Under the pieces are notes generated by a model that was not told the DNA's origin, did no database searches, and saw only the letters and a program-made list of their open reading frames with translations. The translations under genes and the position numbers were made by a program. From positions 186,001 to 250,000 of the forward strand of contig CAXHTR010000004.1 of the NCBI GenBank assembly GCA_964019655.1: a stretch of 64,000 nt of DNA, given 5' to 3'. The stretch comes from Perkinsela sp. pyNocScin1 (lineage: Eukaryota > Euglenozoa > Kinetoplastea > Prokinetoplastida > Perkinselidae). Of the stretch, positions 20,130 to 28,995 are shown piece by piece. Every line of letters starts with the position of its first letter. Within the stretch, counting starts at the first letter, position 1.

Positions 20130-20858
20130 CTGAAGCTCAAACAAAGTGGCTCTGCCCATGGGGTATCGAATCACACGATGATTCAGGAAATAATTCTCTT
20201 CCAACGCTACCAATGCGAGCTCTTCAAAGCGAATCTGTCGTCGGCCTAGGCAGTGAAAATATACTTTCGCCACAAGAGCTCAAAGTGTGCATTGACGACA
20301 AAGAGAGCCAAATTCGTTGTGTTTTTACTATAAATTGCAAAAATCTCGACTTCCTCCTGAACTTATGCAAGCAGCCCTGCGAGAAGCTCATTATCCACTC
20401 TGCACGCACACTAAAGAAAGCAAATCTTCGATGTTAACATCGTCCGATGTGAAGGCCTTTGCGTCCTCTTCATCGAAAAAACCAAGATCTCAGCTTTTTT
20501 GGCCCGGCTTTTCACGCAGCTTTCAAAGCTCGAGGTCTTCGTGTATAACCCGATTCATCTACTGGCAACGCAGATGAAAACCCTCCAACTCTTCCCGAAG
20601 TTACATGGCTTTCAGCTCGCAGCACCAGACGGCAATCTGTCTTCGGAGCACAGCAATAAGGTACGTGATCTCATATGGGCTCGAAAGGGAACGCTCCGGC
20701 ACGCTCTCCTGGGGGTTCACATCACGCGCGATGTACTTACCGCTCTGCGTGCATGCACCAAACTGGAAAGCATTTCCAAACGTCACACGCAGGTACCAGG
20801 GAAGACCCTTATAATTTTTTTCTCGCAGACCCACACGTGCAGCGTACGATACGCTTAA
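20130..20858 (+). pseudogene. F-box-like LRR family, copy B (frameshifted)
   Basis: One frame (20,018-20,437) carries TKWLCPWGIESHDD and FLLNLCKQPCEKLIIHSA. At about 20,435 homology moves to another frame: NIVRCEGLCVL, LARLFTQLSKLEVFVYNP, LQLFPKLHGFQLAAPDGNLS and RHALLGVHITRDVL. The order follows member A. From about 20,500 to 20,760 it is nearly identical to copy C (52,680-52,940), then the two part abruptly, which suggests exchange or copying of short blocks. The frameshift makes it a pseudogene. Confidence 0.65.
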
Positions 20859-20859
20859 T

Positions 20860-21233
20860 TCAGATCGACGGACCGTCTGGCACTGTGCTGAAATCAGCAG
20901 CAACAAATTTTCAGGGGAAAGTGTCTTGGATAGACTACCCGCGAAACTAGCCATCCTTGACGTCTCACGGAATAATATTTCTAGGTCCCTCACTGTCACA
21001 GATGTTCGTGATGCCTGGCTGCGCACGTGTGGCTGATCAAGAAATCACCTCTATGCACCGTTCATCGACGTTCGGTGGAATCAGCTCTCGGGGACTGCGG
21101 TTCTACACGCGTGCTTTCGAAACACAAAGGTGGCGCTCGCTGGGAATACGATATGCGCGGTTGTCGATGACGCTGGGGACCCGCTTGTGTGTGCCATGGA
21201 TGATGATGGGTGCGTAAAAGAATACACGAAGTG
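20860..21233 (+). pseudogene. Secreted-type LRR protein, C-terminal fragment
   Basis: The frame reads EISSNKFSGESVLDRLPAKL, AILDVSRNNIS, then an in-frame TGA, and continues in the same frame with FIDVRWNQLSGTAVLHACF and VALAGNTICAV, ending at TGA 21,231. These are the last LRR units and C-terminal cap of a plant-like or kinetoplastid-like LRR surface protein. It is fused behind copy B, a different LRR class, without a matching N-terminus. Confidence 0.6.
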
Positions 21234-21985
21234 AGATTGCTAACTGGGTGACCTCCAGGGTAAATTGAGCTGATTATAAAGTTCGGTTGTGCCGAAACTG
21301 TTCGACTATAAACTTTAGTACTCAGCCGGTGCGGGTCACGCAAGATTTCTCGTACAACAAAGAAAACTCTTTCAGTCGGTGCACAAAACACAGGAACAAG
21401 AACGACGAGGCCTGCAACTTGAATACCCTGGGCTTCTTCTGCCACTCCTCGGGCGGCAAGAGGTCCTTCAAAGCCTCGAACAGGTATGATGCCCCCCTCG
21501 ACTTCTTGCTGTGGAGCTACCTCGGCATGTTCATCGATTTCTAGGCGGGGGGCCGGCTCGGCAGGGTCAGGATCTTGCGCAACCATGTTTTCGTCGTGCA
21601 CTGCTGGGCCGAACCTGGCCACATATCGCCGAAAGTTGGCGATTAGCTGACAGTTCGGGATGAACGTGAATTCCCCCTCCTTGGCCCGCTCGTGAATCTC
21701 ACGGTCGCTTTCGCCTTCAGCGAGCAGGTGCCTCACGAAGACGTCGAGCAGCGGGTCCTTTCTGATTTTGGAGCCCAGCTGCGCTGCCAGTCGCTCATCC
21801 GCTAAGATCTGCGCGGAGTGAGCTTCGTAGCACCCCTCGATCGAACCCATTTCCAGCTTGTGTCGAACCTGCTGAGGGGTTAAGCCCGCATAATCGGCGA
21901 ACGCTACAACGTTGTGCTCCCCATCCTCGATGGATTCGGCAAGCATGACACGATGCTCCCACGTGACGCCTGAAGCTCTTCCCAT
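21062..21985 (-). CDS. Protein with IS30-like double helix-turn-helix, possibly domesticated
   Basis: The frame runs from an ATG at 21,985 (307 residues). Residues 20-130 align by eye with the IS30-type copies: VVAFADYAGLTPQQVRHKLE for the first HTH, GCYEAHSAQILADER in place of YCAAVAQKKSHQR, and PLLDVFVRHLLAEGESDREI with LIANFRRYVARF for the second. An acidic, proline-rich linker follows (QDPDPAEPAPRLEIDEHAE). The last 60 or so residues are antisense to the LRR fragment at 20.9-21.2 kb and are probably not original. The HTH part is free of stops, unlike most other copies. It may be a DNA-binding protein derived from a transposase, or a recent remnant. Confidence 0.4.
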   Translation of the reverse strand: MGRASGVTWEHRVMLAESIEDGEHNVVAFADYAGLTPQQVRHKLEMGSIEGCYEAHSAQILADERLAAQLGSKIRKDPLLDVFVRHLLAEGESDREIHERAKEGEFTFIPNCQLIANFRRYVARFGPAVHDENMVAQDPDPAEPAPRLEIDEHAEVAPQQEVEGGIIPVRGFEGPLAARGVAEEAQGIQVAGLVVLVPVFCAPTERVFFVVREILRDPHRLSTKVYSRTVSAQPNFIISSIYPGGHPVSNLTSCILLRTHHHPWHTQAGPQRHRQPRISYSQRAPPLCFESTRVEPQSPRADSTERR

Positions 21986-22488
21986 GATCACCGCGGGCTG
22001 CGGTTACATTCCATGATCCATCAACAAATGAATGACCCATGGCGATTTTGCGTACCACCTTTCGTTCCCGTAGATCAACCTCGGAGATCTCTGATTTCAA
22101 GTCGGTGCCAGTGACCGCCAGTGTCGATCTGTGCTTATCTTGAAGTAACCTTCTCGCATTTTGTCACCCACCATCCACAACCTGTCCTGCATGCCTACCT
22201 TTTCAAGAAATGTAAAAAATCATTCTTCGTGCAGGATTGCCCGCCGTTGACTGCACTGCGTCCACTGAGACCCCCACAGTGACAGAGCTCAGTCAGCGGG
22301 ATCCACACAAAGTAAGCCTCGACAATTTTACCTGGATACTGAAACCTTTTTGAGTTTTCAGTTTCGATGAGAATACTGGAGGGAAATCTTCCAACGCTGT
22401 AATATACAACTTTGCTTGAGTGAATCTACGTAGAAGTGCACTCTTTGAAATTTTGCTAAAATGACCCCTTATTCGGTACCTCAGATAT

Positions 22489-22830
22489 ATGCAAGCTGCC
22501 CTTGTTTTCATGCTTTGTGCGGACGCTGACGCTGTGAACGAAGACTTTGTGAGAGCAAAACAGCTCATTGCCCAAGCACTGAAACTAGTGAAAGCTCAGC
22601 ATGACATCGTCAAGGATGAGACAGCCGAAGTCCTCGAAAAAGTTTTGGCGGAGTCACATCGCCGCTTGAAGGAAACATACGATGCCCGTGTCGCAGCAGA
22701 GCTCATCTATGATAAGATAAAGGACATGCAGCTTGTCAAAAATTTTGAGGCACCAAGCTACCCCCATAATGGTCCATCCCCTGATACCGCACAGCATTCA
22801 GCATTCGCTTTCGGAGTATATAGCTTCTCT
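22489..22830 (+). pseudogene. 5' part of a split copy of the membrane protein at 36,227
   Basis: The frame contains FVRAKQLIAQALKLVKAQHD, ESHRRLKETYDARVAAELIY and PHNGPSPDTAQHS. It matches one repeat of the 36,227 protein (FADALQKASSIVTGRHEDW, SNRRAQETGGARATAEGIF, SPPPETLQPLHHS). The matching membrane tail lies at 23,348-23,455, and the gap holds an IS30-type piece and the 185-bp module. The copy carries one repeat unit, not two. Confidence 0.6.
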
Positions 22831-22904
22831 TTGCAAGGAGTAAGCATGGACCCGTGCCTAAGTTTCGCAGTTTTCATGTTCTCTCATGTTCTCTCTTTTC
22901 AAAA

Positions 22905-23124
22905 GCTTATACCTCTTGGCTTCGATGACCGATATATTTGGAAGTATTCCTTCGGGGCGTTCCCCGAAGCGCAAATGCCTCTCGCCACCGAAATCACTGA
23001 AGGCCCTGGCGACATTGTTTCAACAGAAGGCAGATTAGCTGAACCGGAAAATATTGTTGTTCCATTAGTTGTTGAGCCTGAGCCGCATCACAGATTCACT
23101 GATAAAAATGGTTATCTAACTTAA
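22905..23124 (+). mobile_element. IS30-type N-terminal block, copy 2 (truncated)
   Basis: Reads KLIPLGFDDRYIWKYSFG, FPEAQMPLA, TEGPGDIV and EPEPHHRFTDKNGYLT, then stops. Compared with copy 4 (42.9-43.4 kb) it ends just as the first HTH should begin. It interrupts the split membrane-protein copy, so it was probably inserted or recombined there. Confidence 0.55.
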
Positions 23125-23162
23125 GTTGGCCGTACAGAATAAGAAGGATTGACGTACGACCT

Positions 23163-23347
23163 CCAAAATAAAAAAGCCTTAAAAGCTTGTCGGGCACAGC
23201 TATTCGTCTGGTACGACCTCTCTTTTGCTTTCGACATTATCCAGCTTCTGCGACCCCAGCAGCCCACGGATAGTAGAAGCTGTAAGCTTCTCGTAGATCA
23301 TTTTTTATATCGTTTTATTTTCCGCTTATGTAGGTGATTCCCGGATG
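23163..23347 (+). repeat. 185-bp upstream module, copy 1
   Basis: 185 bp that differs from 24,618-24,802 at about three positions. It ends in a pyrimidine-rich stretch, TTATGTAG, then GTGATTCCCGGATG. In this copy the module is followed by the membrane-tail remnant of the 36,227 family, whose coding frame does not use that ATG. Confidence 0.85.
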
Positions 23348-23455
23348 CCTGTATTTCACGTGCGCGGAAGGTATGATGGTGAAGACTCTCGTGGTGATTT
23401 CTAGCGCACTGGCGATGTCAAAATCCGTACCCCCCCCCCCCCGTGTAGATATAAG
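23348..23455 (+). pseudogene. 3' part of the split copy: membrane tail
   Basis: Nucleotides match the end of the 36,227 gene: CTGTATTTCACGTGCGC against CCGTACTTGACGTGCGC, then GTGATTTCTAGCGCACTGGC and the 3' GTGTAGATATAA. The translation reads TCAEGMMVKTLVVISSALAM. A run of 13 C at 23,430-23,442 replaces the last codons before the stop. Confidence 0.6.
23430..23442. repeat. Homopolymer tract, 13 C
   Basis: Lies at the end of the membrane-tail remnant. One of four G/C runs of 13-15 bases in the window. Confidence 0.9.
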
Positions 23456-23494
23456 GCCAAATACATGTGTGGCATTTTGCGCCTTTCACTTCGC

Positions 23495-23560
23495 ATTCAG
23501 GGAGGGTGACGCACTGTTTGGTTCTATATTCACACGGATCGCATGCAGCAGCCAGAGCTG
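23495..23560 (-). repeat. Dispersed module, copy 2 (GGGAGGGTGA type)
   Basis: CAGGGAGGGTGACGCACTG, then CACACGGATCGCATG and CAGCAGCCAG, shared with 51.94-52.0 kb and in part with 53.39-53.46 kb. Confidence 0.5.
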
Positions 23561-23774
23561 ATCTCTGTGCATAAGGCTGCGATACTTCATCATCCCCATC
23601 GCGAAGCATTCGGGCCGCTCACTCGCGCAGACCTGCTATAGCCCAAACTCGAAGAAACACCCGATGCTGCTGAGATCGAAGTTCCGGCGGCGGATCGTAG
23701 TATGGATGCGGCACAGATTGGGCCAACTTCAGAGGCTGTAGTGATCAGACTGCGCGCGGAGAGACACTTCAGAC

Positions 23775-24435
23775 ATGTTATTTGAATGGCTCGTCACCAC
23801 ACCAGTGGTGACAGTGGTGGTGCGTCCCACGAACAAACAGCGATTGGTGTCTGACAGTCTTTTCGCGTCGAATGGCCCGAACCACGAAGGGGCCATGGCC
23901 GCATGTCCCGCACCTTTGGTCCGCTCTGTGCCCCCCGCAGCTAATGACCGCGCTTCCCCTCTTGCTTCTCCTGCGCGCGCTGCATCTCCCGAGGCCTTAG
24001 CCCGCGCTGTTCCTCCCGTCCATCTCATGACCAAAAGGGACTATCACACTCTAACGGAGGGGGACCGCGAGTGTGTTGAGGCTAGGTTTAAGGAGAAAGT
24101 GCGTAAACCAGAAATTAGGAAAGAGCTAGGTATCAGAAAAAAGGCACTTAATTATGAGCTAAAAAATAATTGTTCTCCGGAAAAGGTGTACTGTGCCGCT
24201 GTCGCACGGAAGAAATGAGATGCGCGCATAAAAGCTGGGCACGATAAAACAGCAGCAGCTCAATTGTGCCCGATGCGGAAAGACAATCCTCCACTTTATG
24301 AAGAAATTTGTCGCCGCCTTCAAGACGGGGAGATGCAAGGTGCGGTTCTACAAGGCTCTGCCTTTCGTCCACCGGTGATCACGGCAGAACTTTTGGCGCG
24401 CTTATTCGAGCGAATGCAAGGCATCTCTGTAGCTT
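23775..24435 (+). pseudogene. IS30-type double-HTH region, copy 3
   Basis: After an Ala/Pro-rich linker the frame reads TLTEGDRECVEARFKEKVRK, IRKELGIRKKALNYELKNN and CSPEKVYCAAVARKK, then an in-frame TGA. The same frame goes on with LCPMRKDNPPLYEEICRRLQ and fades. It parallels copy 1 closely. The TGA disables it unless read through. The 185-bp module flanks it on both sides in direct orientation. Confidence 0.6.
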
Positions 24436-24589
24436 GACTATCCTCGGGAACGATCCCGCTGTTGTCTTGAAGATTCTTGAACCATGAGCCACTGCTGTCT
24501 AAGTGTTATTTTGCTGCAAGCGCCGAATTTACCCGATAGGGCCGCTCAGGCCTTCCTAAGGGCACAGTTTCCAAACTGGAGAACATTAC

Positions 24590-24604
24590 GGGGGGGGGGG
24601 GGGG
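24590..24604. repeat. Homopolymer tract, 15 G
   Basis: Lies 14 bases before the second 185-bp module. The longest of the four G/C runs. Confidence 0.9.
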
Positions 24605-24617
24605 TGGCGTGCGTCCA

Positions 24618-24802
24618 CCAAAATGAAAAAGCCTTAAAAGCTTGTCGGGCACAGCTATTCGTCTGGTACGACCTCTCTTTCGCTTTCGACATTATCCAGC
24701 TTCTGCGACCCCAGCAGCCCACGGATAGTAGAAGCTGTAAGCTTCTCGTAGATCATTTCTTATATCGTTTTATTTTCCGCTTATGTAGGTGATTCCCGGA
24801 TG
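24618..24802 (+). promoter_or_regulatory. 185-bp upstream module, copy 2, in front of the ORF at 24,800
   Basis: Same length as copy 1 and about 98% identical. Its last bases are the start codon of the following ORF. The pyrimidine-rich stretch and TAG ten bases before that ATG look like a splice or trans-splice acceptor. It may hold a promoter or 5' leader that has been joined to different genes. Confidence 0.5.
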
Positions 24803-25096
24803 ATATCTGCTAATACCATTCGCTTCCCGATAAGTCCAAATGACATCAAACGCGTAGCCCTCGAGATCGCTGAGCTCGGAAAAAAGCTGTACGAGTGTCA
24901 GCGTGCCCAGTGCATACTTAACCTTATGGGCACTGTGGCAAATTTTGCCTTCGTCCTGACCCTGCTTTGCCTCTACGACTGCTGGACATCTCGAGAGTGG
25001 CGCCCGATGCTCGTGTGGATCGTCACAGTTGGCGTGACCAGCAATCACAAGACTCACAAAGCGCGTGGGAGGGCGAAGACACGATTGGTCTTATGA
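24800..25096 (+). CDS. Small coiled-coil membrane protein (ECQRA family)
   Basis: 98 residues from an ATG directly behind the 185-bp module. Residues 12-35 form an amphipathic helix (IKRVALEIAELGKKLYECQR), followed by two hydrophobic segments (LMGTVANFAFVLTLLCLYDC and MLVWIVTVGV) and a basic tail. A diverged relative is at 17.0-17.3 kb. The 3' 130 bp, including the GTGGGAGGGCGA motif, match 44,270-44,400 on the other strand at nucleotide level, where the frame is not kept. It may therefore be a young chimeric ORF. No function is known. Confidence 0.4.
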   Translation: MISANTIRFPISPNDIKRVALEIAELGKKLYECQRAQCILNLMGTVANFAFVLTLLCLYDCWTSREWRPMLVWIVTVGVTSNHKTHKARGRAKTRLVL

Positions 25097-25222
25097 ACCG
25101 CAAGGGGTCTTTGGGTCTGCCTTTCACTCCACTGATTGCGGAGATCTGCATCGAATGCCCTGTAGCACTCGGTGCGGCGCCACTTCTGGACTGGCGAATA
25201 CGGAGTGAATACGTTACGGCGA

Positions 25223-26050
25223 ATGAAGCGAAAACTCAGTGACGAGCAGATCACAGCTGCTACGCCGCTTTTGAGACACTTCAGGCTCGTCAACACGAAA
25301 GACCCTCTGAATTTACATGCAAAAATCTGCAGAGACTCTGATCGCATTAATTTTTATGACTCCCTTTTCCACGGCCTTCGTGTAGAGGGCAAGAAGGTTT
25401 TTGTAGTTCGAACTGGGAGCTGTTTTATAGCCCTCAGGGCACTCGGTCTCGGTGCGACGAATGTGACAGCAGTGGAGTTCATCGAAGAACTCATCGAGGT
25501 CACAAAGCGAGAGGTCGCTGAGAAAAACCTTGAACAACAAGCGACATTTTATAAGCCTGCTGATACTACTGCTGGCTGGCAGCCCGCAGATATTGTTTTA
25601 TTTGAGTGCTTTCATACACTCCATCTATCAGACTGCTTCCTCGATACTATTGAGAGAAGTATTTCTCGCAATATTGTACTTCGAGAGACAGTTTTTCCGA
25701 GATTCGGTCGCTGCATGGGCTTGCTTGTTCAGTGCAGTGGGCTGATCGAGTCAGCAGAAAATCAGTCAATCGATCTGGGATTTTTAAATCACTTGGAAAA
25801 CAGTGATGGCGCTATCCCAACCTCGAAATTTGATTTTGATATTAATCTTTTTCGCATGAGGACCCTGAGTGCACCATTTAGCGTTTGTGAGGTGGATTTC
25901 ACAGTGAGCGTAAATCTGCCTTTCATTATCATGATACAAATATTGTATCAATTAGGCGCTCTGGCCGGATTGACGCAGTCATTGTCTATTTGGAATCCCG
26001 ATATGACAACCGATCTGGGGAATTCTTTTTATCTTCATGCCCGTGTGTGA
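25223..26050 (+). CDS. PRMT-like (protein arginine methyltransferase fold) protein lacking the cofactor motif
   Basis: The open frame extends upstream to 25,172 with a GTG, but the first ATG is at 25,223 and gives 275 residues. The order matches class I/PRMT methyltransferases: DRINFYDSLF (36-50 region), the motif I strand KVFVVRTGSCFIALRAL, GATNVTAVE (post-I acidic residue Glu85), PADIVLFECF (double-E loop region, Glu128) and a beta-domain start near IVLRETVFPR. In active PRMTs motif I is V-L-D-x-G-x-G-x-G; here it is VVRTGSCF with one glycine. The protein is therefore probably catalytically weak or inactive, like the PRMT1 prozyme of trypanosomes, or a different methyltransferase-like protein. 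The fold call is by eye. It lies 127 bp after the ORF at 24,800. Confidence 0.5.
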   Translation: MKRKLSDEQITAATPLLRHFRLVNTKDPLNLHAKICRDSDRINFYDSLFHGLRVEGKKVFVVRTGSCFIALRALGLGATNVTAVEFIEELIEVTKREVAEKNLEQQATFYKPADTTAGWQPADIVLFECFHTLHLSDCFLDTIERSISRNIVLRETVFPRFGRCMGLLVQCSGLIESAENQSIDLGFLNHLENSDGAIPTSKFDFDINLFRMRTLSAPFSVCEVDFTVSVNLPFIIMIQILYQLGALAGLTQSLSIWNPDMTTDLGNSFYLHARV

Positions 26051-26108
26051 GTTGCGCTTGGAGACATCATGAATGTCTTGCGGAAATATTACAGTACAGT
26101 TAAAGAGC

Positions 26109-26855
26109 CTACAAATTCGAAAATCGGCTCGCGAAGGGGTTCTTTGGAGGCTCTCGGCTAGCGAACGGATTCTTTGGAGGCTCTTGCGGGGCAAGTGTTG
26201 ATGCCCATGGGTTCAGCCTAGGTTCATTCTTCATTTTACTAAACGCCGATGCGTAGTGCAAAGACATGCAAGCTCTGAGCTGTGCCTCTCCCTGCGATAA
26301 TGGGGCATTAGAGTCAGTTCCATTTAGCAAAAATGGATTATTTGGATGCATCTGCTGTGGCGCTTGTGAGCCTTGTGCAAACAATGAGTTTGCCTCAGCT
26401 TTCGTTGGATTGTTTTGTGGCTGGGTATTCATGCTCGCTTGCTGCTGGAATGGGTTGGCACCATTTCGCTGCTTGGATCGAGAGGGGGCGCTCGCTGCGC
26501 TAAACGGATTTTGCACAGAGCTACGAGATATTGTTGTTGGCTGGAACCCAAACGGGACTGCTTGAGGGGGTTGTTGCGATGCAAGCGGATTGATACAAGG
26601 CGCAGGTGCCGCGTTCGTACTAGTTGCTGCGAATGGATTGGCACTAGCAGTTGTGGTTGTGTTTTGTGCACTGGAAGCGAATGGATTCACACTTGGAGCT
26701 GGCGTGCTAGCGGGCGGCACAGCGAATGGGTTTGCGCGTGCTGATGGGGTAGCACTTGGGGTTGCTTCAGCGATCGGATGAGTATTCGGGACAGATGACT
26801 TCGGGTCATCTTTTTTGATTGGCTGCTTACCGACAGAAGCCCTTGCTTTCGACAT
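26109..26855 (-). CDS. NPF-repeat protein, likely endocytic EH-domain ligand
   Basis: The frame extends to 26,912, but the first ATG is at 26,855 and gives 248 residues. It is low in complexity (Ala, Pro, Asn, Gln, Ser) with eight NPF motifs (ANPFA, VNPFA, ANPFA, QNPFS, ANPFQ, NNPFL and two KNPFA), plus NPL and NPW. NPF is the core ligand of EH domains (Eps15, EHD, Pan1), so the protein probably acts as a linear docking scaffold in clathrin-mediated endocytosis, as epsins do. No ENTH or other folded domain is seen. It ends in a tandem repeat PPKNPFASREPPKNPFASRF. Parts of this gene recur as fragments at 46.4 and 49.4 kb. A pyrimidine-rich stretch ending in CAAG precedes the ATG. Confidence 0.65.
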   Translation of the reverse strand: MSKARASVGKQPIKKDDPKSSVPNTHPIAEATPSATPSARANPFAVPPASTPAPSVNPFASSAQNTTTTASANPFAATSTNAAPAPCINPLASQQPPQAVPFGFQPTTISRSSVQNPFSAASAPSRSKQRNGANPFQQQASMNTQPQNNPTKAEANSLFAQGSQAPQQMHPNNPFLLNGTDSNAPLSQGEAQLRACMSLHYASAFSKMKNEPRLNPWASTLAPQEPPKNPFASREPPKNPFASRFSNL

Positions 26856-26912
26856 TTGAAATTTTGCTTGAAATATTTCAAAGATAAAGATAATGTGGAA
26901 AATGGAAATCAA

Positions 26913-27530
26913 TTACATCAAAGGTTCTCTTTCCCACAACAACGTTGATGCCAGTATAAAATTTTGCATTTGTTTTTTCGGATTCACATTTGCTGATCCC
27001 GCCCATCGCTCAGTCACTTACTAGATTCATGTCGTACTGCTGCGTGTCATCCAGCGACGCGATGACCTTGAATAGAAACCACATGGGACCCTCTCAACTT
27101 TGAAGCCAATTGCCGGAGGCGGCGGATGCTGCGTGGCCTTCACAGGGCTACATTGCGCGGACGTTCGCGCGGTTCTGGCTTCCTTCGAGGGCGATTCGAA
27201 TATGAATTTCCGCTGAGCTCGCGAGATTTGATGCTAGGTTGCTCATTCCAACAGATAAAGACGTGCTTTAGCCTTGCGACATTCTCGAGAAAATATGATT
27301 AGATTCCAACGTGCAACATTGATCGTGGGCATGCAAAGTTGGATGGGGCAAGAAACATCGCAGGGTAACACAACATTTCTCATTAAAAAAGAATTGTGTC
27401 TTCAAATGCTAGACGCTCGGAACGAAAACTCATTTCTTTGAAATTCTAGCCACTGTCGCATCTGATATACTGAAATACTTATGCTTATAATTACTTTTTA
27501 CTATCGCAGAACTTTCAATGGCAGATTTCC
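26913..27530. other. Intergenic interval
   Basis: No credible coding frame, repeat or RNA gene is seen. Confidence 0.5.
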
Positions 27531-27872
27531 CTACCAGATGTAGTCATCCTCATCAGAACTGATCTCACGTTGAAATCTCTTACCATTTTCGGAGAGTATC
27601 ATGTACTCGTTTGGGTGCCGATTACCATTTTCATCGATCATTGCCTGAATCCAGCGGCCGGTGAGCTTGAAGCGCATGAGCCCAGGCTCGCTCCAAACTC
27701 TGATTGTCGGCGAAAAATTATTTCCCATCATTTCCACGTACTGTAGGGCGAGCGGCTGCAGTTTCAGCCGAAATTCGCCTGAAAAGGAATAATGCTCAGG
27801 CTTATCTGGCGCATGAAATGGGGTAAGCTCACTACAAATGAGCCAGCCGAAATATCTGTCTTCCTTTGTCAT
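27531..27872 (-). CDS. Small conserved-looking hypothetical protein
   Basis: 113 residues from ATG at 27,872. It starts MTKEDRYFGWLICSELTPFH, has a middle with beta-like pattern (YSFSGEFRLKLQPLALQYVE, IRVWSEPGLMRFKLTGRW) and an acidic C-terminus (SSDEDDYIW). No stop, frameshift or second copy is present, and the composition looks coding. No family is recognised. Confidence 0.5.
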   Translation of the reverse strand: MTKEDRYFGWLICSELTPFHAPDKPEHYSFSGEFRLKLQPLALQYVEMMGNNFSPTIRVWSEPGLMRFKLTGRWIQAMIDENGNRHPNEYMILSENGKRFQREISSDEDDYIW

Positions 27873-28968
27873 TTCGCCACTTTGGAAATTTCATTATCGA
27901 ATCCATACTTAATTCCGACTTTCAATCGCCTGTGGTATGGCTTTCCCCTCCATCTGCTTTAGATTTTTCTCACTAATACAGGAAACTTAAAAGTGGCATC
28001 TCGCCCAGCCACGCAGCTCTCCATGTGCTTTCCCCTACATCCCCGCCATTCCTTACTCTTCGACGGTGGATTCTTTATAGGAGTTTAGATACATCTTTGA
28101 GAAAGGACGTCGATGAAGTCCCTGTGGTTCTTCTTGTGGTCGATTTCAATGGCTCTGAGGCCGGCCCACTTGATAGATATGCCAAAGCCGTTCTCTTCAC
28201 GCCTCACGCTCTGACACTGGGGTGTGTCGAGAAAGTTTGACTTTTGATCTTCGAAGGCGATGGCTCAATGTCGTGCGAGTTGTTCCATTAGAGACTTTCT
28301 GAAATCTGGAAGGGTCTTGGCATCAGTGCAGGCGATGGGGACTGTGCAGAAGAGGACAGTGGGGATCATTCACTTTTTATTAACAAAATGACGAAAATTT
28401 GATAAGCCTTAACGCCTCGGGACAGGTTCAATCAAAATCATTTGGGAGTTATTTTACTTGAGCATCTCTGTATATCTCGCAGTGTGGATTCGAGAACTGA
28501 AGGAATTGAACTGCACATTGTGTTCCTGTGATCCCACGCTTTTGGTCACTGCTTTGTGCCACTTCTGCCCCATGGGTGTAATCAAGCTGCTGTCGAAAGG
28601 TGATGTTGATTATTCATTCCATGTGAAGTCAATGGTGTTGGAAAGGAAATATCATCATGTCGAAGGCACTGCTTCCCTATTCTAAAAGAGGTGAAGTGAA
28701 CGTCATTCAATGTCATCACCTGAGTGCATGCGACAGCTCTCTGCACGAGCGGCCCCGCAGTAGGTGGACGTAGGATCCCATACTATTCGTATGTAGATTC
28801 ATTTATTGTCAAATAAGCATGGAAAGATCTCAGATGGCTCATCCAGAAGGGCTGTAAAGAGAAAGAGGGGTGCTGTAGGCACTCCGTGGCAATTTTGTGC
28901 ATTACATCACTGTGGTAGCTGCGTGCAGGGCGTGTCACGAGGCGATTTTTTTTTTACATGTCCAAGTA

Positions 28969-28995
28969 CACTCCATTTCATGCCCAAGGAAATAC
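28969..28995 (+). repeat. Left terminal inverted repeat (outer part)
   Basis: Matches the reverse complement of 30,517-30,543 at the outer 12 bases and again through AGGAAATAC, with five mismatches between. Confidence 0.9.

Noticed and set aside
23163-24802. Long terminal repeats of a retrotransposon
   Set aside because: The 185-bp direct repeats flank an IS30-type piece, but there are no TG/CA ends, no primer-binding site, no reverse transcriptase and no target duplication.
28806-28979. N-terminal extension of the transposase from the TTG at 28,806
   Set aside because: This part lies outside the inverted repeat and belongs to the duplicated flank, also present at the empty site.
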